From the NCBI GenBank assembly GCA_910578815.1, contig CAJTSE010000011.1, forward strand, positions 58,686 to 122,685: DNA of 64,000 nucleotides, read 5' to 3'. The notes below the pieces were generated by a model. It did no database searches, was not told the DNA's origin, and saw only the letters and a program-made list of their open reading frames with translations. Shown here in pieces: positions 59,666-64,000 of the stretch. This DNA is from an uncultured Acetatifactor sp. (GTDB taxonomy: Bacteria > Bacillota > Clostridia > Lachnospirales > Lachnospiraceae). The translations under genes and the position numbers were made by a program. Within the stretch, counting starts at the first letter, position 1. Each line of letters opens with the position of its first letter.

Positions 59666-59709
59666 CGATAAGATTTTCTTATGTTGAAAATATGCGAAAG
59701 GGGAAAAAC

Positions 59710-60762
59710 ATGGCAGTAAAAATAACGAAAAGCAGTTTCGGGAAATACCCGGACGGAAGGGATGTAACTTTATATACAATGGAGAATGACAGCGGTATGA
59801 CTGTTGCGGTGACAGATTTGGGTGCGGCGGTGGTAAGGGTAATTGTGCCGGACAAAAAGGGAAATTCCGCGGATGTAGTGCTGGGCTTTGACAGAGCGGA
59901 GGACTATATGGGCAACCCCAGCTTTTTTGGAGTAGTGATCGGCCCCAGCGCCAACCGGATCGGGAACGCTTCCTTTTGCATTGATGACGTGGCTTATCAT
60001 GTAGATGTGAACGACAATGCAAACAATCTTCACAGCCACATAGACAAAGGCTATCATAAGCTGCTCTGGGAAGGGGAGATGCGCCCGGAGGGAGTCAGGT
60101 TTTCTTTGGAAGATACGGATGGAAATCTTGGCTTTCCCGGAAATAAACGAATCTCCGTAGATTACAGCCTGGGAGAGGATAACAGCCTTCGTCTCCACTA
60201 TCACGGAACCAGTGATCATAAAACGATTATTAATTTGACCAACCATACCTATTTTAACCTTGACGGCCATAACAGCGGCAGGATTGAAGAGCATGAGCTG
60301 TGTCTGAAAGCTTCCTGCTATACGCCGGGAGATGCCGGCTCCATCCCTACGGGCGAGATAGCTAAAGTGCAGGGAACGCCGATGGACTTTACAAAGCCTA
60401 AAAAGGTGGGGCTGCAGATCAGAGATGATTTCGAACAGCTGCATTTTGCAGGTGGCTATGATCATAACTGGGTGATCGACGGCTGGAAAGGCGACGGTGA
60501 AATTATTCATTTTGCAACGCTGACCGGTCCTGAAAGCGGCAGAGTCATGAAGGCATACACTACGCTTCCGGGTGCACAGTTTTATGCCGGAAATTTTATT
60601 AAAGAGCAGCAGGGTAAGGACGGCGCTGTTTACGGACCCAGGATGGGGTTGTGCCTGGAAACTCAGTACTTCCCCGACTCCGTGAATAAGACGGAATTTC
60701 CTTCCTGCATTTTCGGAGAAGGCAGGGAATATGATTCGGTGACGGTGTATCAGTTTGGGTAG
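59710..60762 (+). CDS. galM: Aldose 1-epimerase (galactose mutarotase)
   Basis: A 350-residue beta-sandwich epimerase that interconverts alpha and beta anomers of galactose or glucose. Signature parts are GPSANRIGNASF with the Asn-Arg pair, NNLHSHIDKGYHKLLWE (His), INLTNHTYFNLDG with the catalytic His, YDHNWVID with Asp/His, and the catalytic Glu in GLCLETQYFPDSVN. The start at 59710 has AAAGGGG before it; an ATG at 59659 lies inside structured element D. Confidence 0.95.
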   Translation: MAVKITKSSFGKYPDGRDVTLYTMENDSGMTVAVTDLGAAVVRVIVPDKKGNSADVVLGFDRAEDYMGNPSFFGVVIGPSANRIGNASFCIDDVAYHVDVNDNANNLHSHIDKGYHKLLWEGEMRPEGVRFSLEDTDGNLGFPGNKRISVDYSLGEDNSLRLHYHGTSDHKTIINLTNHTYFNLDGHNSGRIEEHELCLKASCYTPGDAGSIPTGEIAKVQGTPMDFTKPKKVGLQIRDDFEQLHFAGGYDHNWVIDGWKGDGEIIHFATLTGPESGRVMKAYTTLPGAQFYAGNFIKEQQGKDGAVYGPRMGLCLETQYFPDSVNKTEFPSCIFGEGREYDSVTVYQFG

Positions 60763-60812
60763 CAGATAAAAGAATGTCGAATATTTTTTGGTTTGGCGCG
60801 ACAAGGTATGCT

Positions 60813-60867
60813 AAAAACCTCCCGCTGTCAATGCTATATTTACGGTATTGACAGGGGAGGTGTTTTT
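60813..60867 (+). promoter_or_regulatory. Hairpin that masks the ribosome site of the LysM gene, possible attenuator
   Basis: AAAAACCTCCCGCTGTCAAT (60813-60832) pairs with ATTGACAGGGGAGGTGTTTTT (60847-60867, 21 bases in total) with one bulge, enclosing a 14-base loop. The right arm contains the GGGGAGGT ribosome site and ends in five T right before the ATG at 60868. The stem could act as a terminator for galM or hide the start site of the next gene. Confidence 0.7.
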
Positions 60868-62088
60868 ATGGATATTCCAAAAAATATTACACAGATAGGC
60901 GAAATAAACCACAGCTGCAAGATTTATGTGGAGGATTATGCGGTCTCCTATATAAAACAGCTGAATGGACATGCTCTTGACAAGGAGCTGGCCGTGGGAA
61001 TGTACGGAGTGCGCAGGGAGGAAGGTGGAGTTACCTATTTATTCCTTTATGGTGCCAGCAAGCTGAATTTTCTGCAGAGAGAGACAAGGCATTTGTCCCA
61101 GGCGGTTTTGCAGGAAGCGGAAAAAGTCAGAAAAAAATATTTTGCGGAATATGATTTCCTGGGGTATCGCCTGCTGAACGGAGAGATGGTGGAGGGCTTC
61201 TATGTATATGAGCAGGGAGTCTGCAGATATGTTGAGGGATACGCACAGTTTTACGAAAAAAACGACAGTATGCTCCGATTTATGGTGGATGATAGGCAGG
61301 AAGAGGCAAGGCCGGAGGAATTCGACCAGAGCAAATATGACGTTGTAAAACGCAGGCAGGAGGAACGAAGGCAAAAGGCGGCGGCTCAGGCGCTCCGTCC
61401 AGAGAGGCGTGGGCGAAGCAGGAACGAGCAGAAAGGAACTGCGTCCGAACGGAAGGACGGAATGGCAGATACACGCATCAAGCAGATGAAAATGACGGCT
61501 GCGGCGGTTTTCATTGTTTTGTGCGGGGCAGGACTGGCCACAATGGGTGGTGAAGGAAGGCTGGCGGAGCTGCGGCAGGCAGCCCAGAATTTGATAAACG
61601 GGATGTCCGAGCAGCAAATTCCGGATGCACAGGAGGTATCCAACGGAGAAGTACAAGTAGGAACGCTGGTAACGGAGGACAAGCTTACGGATGCAATACG
61701 CAAAGAAAACGAAGCGGTATCCGCATCCGGAAGCCTGCCGGAGACAGATATTAACCGGAAAGAATCAACGGAGCCGACACAGGAATCCGGGTCGGAAGTA
61801 ACGCCGGAGCCCGTACAGGAATCTGTTCCGGAGGCAACGCCGGAGCCTGTGCAGGAACCCGTATCAGAGGCAACGCCGGAGCCTGTGCAGGAACCCGTAT
61901 CAGAGGCAACGCCGGAACCTGATCCGATTCCCGCACCTGTTTCTTATACCATTCAAAAAGGGGACACGCTGATTGGAATCTGTATGAGCCGTTACGGCAG
62001 CGACGAGCGGGTGGCGGAGATCTGTGCGCTGAACAGTATCATCAATCCTGATGACATCAAGATCGGTCAGAAAATTTTATTACCATAG
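60868..62088 (+). CDS. Single-pass membrane protein with C-terminal LysM domain
   Basis: A 406-residue protein. The N-terminal 150 residues (KIYVEDYAVSYIKQLNG, VTYLFLYGASKLNFLQ, EYDFLGYRLLNGEMVEGFY) form an unassigned cytoplasmic domain seen in other Lachnospiraceae. A basic linker and one TM near residues 208-226 (TAAAVFIVLCGAGLAT) follow. Outside are a Pro/Glu/Thr linker with three 12-residue repeats of the type TPEPVQEPVSEA and a LysM domain (YTIQKGDTLIGICMSRYGS to IGQKILLP) that binds peptidoglycan. The start at 60868 lies right behind the hairpin described above. A signalling or wall-sensing role is likely but unproven. Confidence 0.78.
   Translation: MDIPKNITQIGEINHSCKIYVEDYAVSYIKQLNGHALDKELAVGMYGVRREEGGVTYLFLYGASKLNFLQRETRHLSQAVLQEAEKVRKKYFAEYDFLGYRLLNGEMVEGFYVYEQGVCRYVEGYAQFYEKNDSMLRFMVDDRQEEARPEEFDQSKYDVVKRRQEERRQKAAAQALRPERRGRSRNEQKGTASERKDGMADTRIKQMKMTAAAVFIVLCGAGLATMGGEGRLAELRQAAQNLINGMSEQQIPDAQEVSNGEVQVGTLVTEDKLTDAIRKENEAVSASGSLPETDINRKESTEPTQESGSEVTPEPVQESVPEATPEPVQEPVSEATPEPVQEPVSEATPEPDPIPAPVSYTIQKGDTLIGICMSRYGSDERVAEICALNSIINPDDIKIGQKILLP
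61801..61920 (+). repeat. 36-bp tandem repeats coding for the LysM protein linker
   Basis: Three units of 36 bases (61801-61836, 61837-61872, 61873-61908) plus 12 bases of a fourth. The last two are identical or nearly so. They code for 12-residue Pro/Glu repeats and could vary in number between strains. Confidence 0.9.
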
Positions 62089-62103
62089 TCAGGCGGGGTG
62101 TGC

Positions 62104-62152
62104 TATAATGTCCACAAGAGCAGAGTCAGGAGTCCGGGATTACTGTAATCCC
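62104..62152 (+). promoter_or_regulatory. Promoter-like -10 and palindrome before the DUF5711 gene
   Basis: TATAAT at 62104-62109 follows a TGTGC stretch. GGGATTAC (62136-62143) and GTAATCCC (62145-62152) form a perfect 8+8 palindrome around one base, 27 bases before the start codon. It may be an operator. Confidence 0.5.
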
Positions 62153-62179
62153 GCAGAGAAAAGTAAAGGGCAGGCATAA

Positions 62180-63376
62180 ATGGCGGACATTAAGAGTTAT
62201 ATGAAGGAGAAGAAAAAGCGGGAGCGCAGCCAGGCCGGCTATAAGGAAAAAATCCTGAAGCATAAACTCAGCAATGTTTACCGGATTTTGCTGGTGGTGG
62301 CTGCCGCAGCGGCTTTAGTGATGGTGGCTGTAATTCAGTACAGACAGCATGTTTATACAGATTATGATATTGTTTCTGCCGTTTCCAGGGAGAGCGCATC
62401 GGGTTCTACTGACCTGCGTCTGGGCAATTTTATCTTGACATACAGCAGGGACGGCGCACATTGTACCGATACGAAGGGAAATGCAACATGGAATCAAACT
62501 TATGAGTTTCAGGACGTGAAGCTGGCAATGTGCGGAAGTACCGTGGCGATTGCCGAGTATAACGGCAGAAGTATATATGTTCAAAACGGGGAGAAGCAGA
62601 TTTCAAAGATTACCACAAACTTGCCGGTTCGGAATGTGTCGGTTTCCGCTGAGGGCTACGTGACGGCCGTTCTGGAGGGGACGGATGTGACCGTGATCAA
62701 TACATATGATCCCAGCGGTCAGAATATTTACCAGGGAGAAGCGCGCATGAATAATTCGGGTTATCCGGCGGCGCTCTGCCTTTCTCCTGACGGTAAACTG
62801 CTTTGTGTGGCCTATTGGTATCTGGATGCGGGAGTGGTCAAAACAAATGTAACCTTTTATAATTTTGGGGACGTGGGCGAGAATGTAAACGACTGTATTG
62901 TTGGCGTTTTCGTTTACACAGATACGCTGGTGCCGCAGGTACAATTCATGAACAATAGTACTGCTTTTGCCGTGGGAGATAACAGGCTGGCAATTTATTC
63001 CGGAAGCTATGCACCTATGGAAATCGCAAATTATATGCTGAGTGAAGAGATCCAGTCGGTGTTTTACAATGACGAGTACATCGGGCTGGTATTCCGCTCG
63101 GAGGATAGTGAAAAATTGTACCGCATGGACGTATATAGTGTTGCGGCAAAAATGGTGGGAAGCTACTATTTGGATATAGAATATACGGATATTTTTTTCG
63201 GAGACAATATGTTTGTGGCTTATAACGATACGGAATGCACGATTACAACTATGGACGGGGTCCAAAAGTATAACGGGGAATTTTTAAGGCCTGTACGGCT
63301 GATGCTTCCCACAGGCAAGCCCTACAGGTTTCTGCTGGTGACGGATACTTCTATTGATACGGTTCAGCTGAAATGA
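62180..63376 (+). CDS. DUF5711 family membrane-anchored beta-propeller-like protein
   Basis: A 398-residue protein with a basic cytoplasmic N-terminus (KEKKKRERSQ), one TM near residues 35-52 (ILLVVAAAAALVMVAVIQ), and a long extracellular part of repeated beta-strand units, for example SAEGYVTAVLEGTDVTVIN and SPDGKLLCVAYWYLDAG. This matches DUF5711, common in Lachnospiraceae and of unknown role. An AAAGGGCAGG site precedes the start. It stands between the LysM protein and CvpA, and the three could work at the envelope. Confidence 0.82.
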   Translation: MADIKSYMKEKKKRERSQAGYKEKILKHKLSNVYRILLVVAAAAALVMVAVIQYRQHVYTDYDIVSAVSRESASGSTDLRLGNFILTYSRDGAHCTDTKGNATWNQTYEFQDVKLAMCGSTVAIAEYNGRSIYVQNGEKQISKITTNLPVRNVSVSAEGYVTAVLEGTDVTVINTYDPSGQNIYQGEARMNNSGYPAALCLSPDGKLLCVAYWYLDAGVVKTNVTFYNFGDVGENVNDCIVGVFVYTDTLVPQVQFMNNSTAFAVGDNRLAIYSGSYAPMEIANYMLSEEIQSVFYNDEYIGLVFRSEDSEKLYRMDVYSVAAKMVGSYYLDIEYTDIFFGDNMFVAYNDTECTITTMDGVQKYNGEFLRPVRLMLPTGKPYRFLLVTDTSIDTVQLK

Positions 63377-63404
63377 CAAAAGAAAAAGGAGAACGGGATA
63401 GAGG

Positions 63405-63908
63405 ATGAACATTAATTTTCTGTTGATTATAGTGGTTATTCTTGCGATATTTAAAATGGCAGACGGGTATAAGAAGGGGGTGGTAAAGGAGATCATTTCT
63501 CTGGTATCCATGGCCGTTCTCTGCGCGGTGGCGGCACTGATCGCAGGCGGCATCAGCAGCTATAATGACGGCAAGATTTTTAATGCTGTGGCTGCGGTTA
63601 TTTTATTGGTCGTTCTGATAATTGCCCACCAGCTGCTGAAAATGGTCTTTTTTTCCGCAAAGCTGGTCTCGAAACTACCAGTGATTCATTTTGTAAATAA
63701 GCTGCTGGGAGCCGTATTCGGCGTTTTTGAGGTGGTGCTGCTCCTTTGGACGTTATATACGCTTACGATGATGATGAAGCTGGGGGCCGTTGGGGAGATC
63801 ATTGTATCTTTTACCCAGGAGAGCCGGGTGCTGGTTTGGCTTTATGAGCATAATTATCTGGCATATGTGGTTGAGCTTTTGATGGCTAAATTATCTTTAA
63901 ATCAATAA
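63405..63908 (+). CDS. CvpA family membrane protein
   Basis: A 167-residue protein with four hydrophobic segments. The start NFLLIIVVILAIFKMADGYKKGVVKEIISL is the family signature (a Gly-rich turn after the first TM), and KLPVIHFVNKLLGAVFGVFEVVLLLW is the second conserved block. CvpA proteins are tied to envelope stability and, in E. coli, to colicin V production. It begins 28 bases after DUF5711, suggesting co-transcription. Confidence 0.85.
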   Translation: MNINFLLIIVVILAIFKMADGYKKGVVKEIISLVSMAVLCAVAALIAGGISSYNDGKIFNAVAAVILLVVLIIAHQLLKMVFFSAKLVSKLPVIHFVNKLLGAVFGVFEVVLLLWTLYTLTMMMKLGAVGEIIVSFTQESRVLVWLYEHNYLAYVVELLMAKLSLNQ

Positions 63909-63954
63909 TTAAAACGCAGCAAAAAAACTTTTAAAAAAAATAAATAAAAAGTAG

Positions 63955-63983
63955 TTGACATACCTTTCAAGGTGTGCTATCCT
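63955..63983 (+). promoter_or_regulatory. Strong promoter of rRNA-operon type at the right edge
   Basis: Consensus TTGACA (63955-63960), a 17-base spacer and TATCCT (63978-63983), preceded by A- and T-tracts (63920-63950) like an UP element. GAATAAGCTGTCGC follows, as is common in the leader of clostridial rRNA operons. The gene it drives lies outside the window. Confidence 0.65.
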
Positions 63984-64000
63984 GAATAAGCTGTCGCTCA

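Noticed and set aside
59770..60804. Long open frame of 344 codons on the minus strand
   Set aside because: It is the mirror of galM and shows no motifs or ribosome site.
61801..61920. CRISPR array
   Set aside because: The 36-base units are directly adjacent with no spacers, and they keep a reading frame.

Overview
The window reads as chromosomal DNA of an anaerobic, gut-type Clostridia, most likely Lachnospiraceae. This is inferred from gene content and was not tested against a database. The pointers are AGGAGG-type ribosome binding sites, an anaerobic ribonucleotide reductase activase, GH94 cellobiose phosphorylase, indolepyruvate:ferredoxin oxidoreductase, a class M sirtuin, DUF5711 and LysM proteins, and a dnaX-ybaB-recR block. 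No rRNA, phage or intact insertion sequence is visible, but the last 50 bases carry a strong promoter of rRNA-operon type.

Layout. 1-8.4 kb: starch and maltodextrin use (pullulanase end, malQ), nrdG, a MATE pump, D-lactate dehydrogenase and a cellobiose phosphorylase. 8.7-13 kb: tRNA-Ala, an esterase, a hairpin-rich intergenic region, a methyltransferase, a serine hydrolase and an APH-like kinase. 13-18 kb: a GH31 glycosidase fused to a GNAT domain, converging on nagBA. 18.2-20 kb: a graveyard made of pieces of three genes (GH94, phosphoglucomutase, Eis/SCP2-like). 20-28 kb: a minus-strand operon of thioesterase, acyl-CoA ligase, Na+ symporter, iorA, iorB, phenylacetate-CoA ligase and ACT protein, which looks built for aryl-2-oxoacid or arylacetate metabolism. 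28.4-31.8 kb: a PNPOx-family protein, then MBL-like protein, zinc macrodomain and class M sirtuin in a row, with a divergent HxlR regulator, suggesting a regulated ADP-ribosylation module. 31.9-43.7 kb: small stress and accessory genes, a 1012-residue WYL-like/SF1 helicase/nuclease protein, an S66 peptidase, an ECF S component, a CofE-like protein and a GuaA without its amidotransferase domain.

43.7-46 kb, just after guaA, is A+T-rich and full of broken genes, as expected of a decayed element beside a known integration hotspot. 46-55.5 kb: a DUF305-like protein, a ClbS/DfsB-like protein, a two-component system with an FtsX-type ABC exporter and a papain-like (BtrH-type) protein, and a large membrane protein. 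55.5-64 kb: tRNA-Ser, phosphofructokinase, dnaX-ybaB-recR, galM, a LysM membrane protein, DUF5711 and CvpA.

The most unusual signal is a family of at least five structured elements between co-directional genes (about 37.63, 38.91, 41.22, 48.26 and 59.51 kb). They keep short boxes (TTCTAA, then TCTAAG) and the same order of hairpins, while the stems themselves change sequence with compensating changes on both arms. I know of no named element that matches them. Second-rank leads are the HxlR/MBL/macro/SirTM cluster with an 18-bp repeat placed in both macro and sirtuin genes, the helicase-nuclease protein, the GH31-GNAT fusion, and two RNA-switch-like hairpin arrangements at 9.87-10.0 kb and 60.81 kb.
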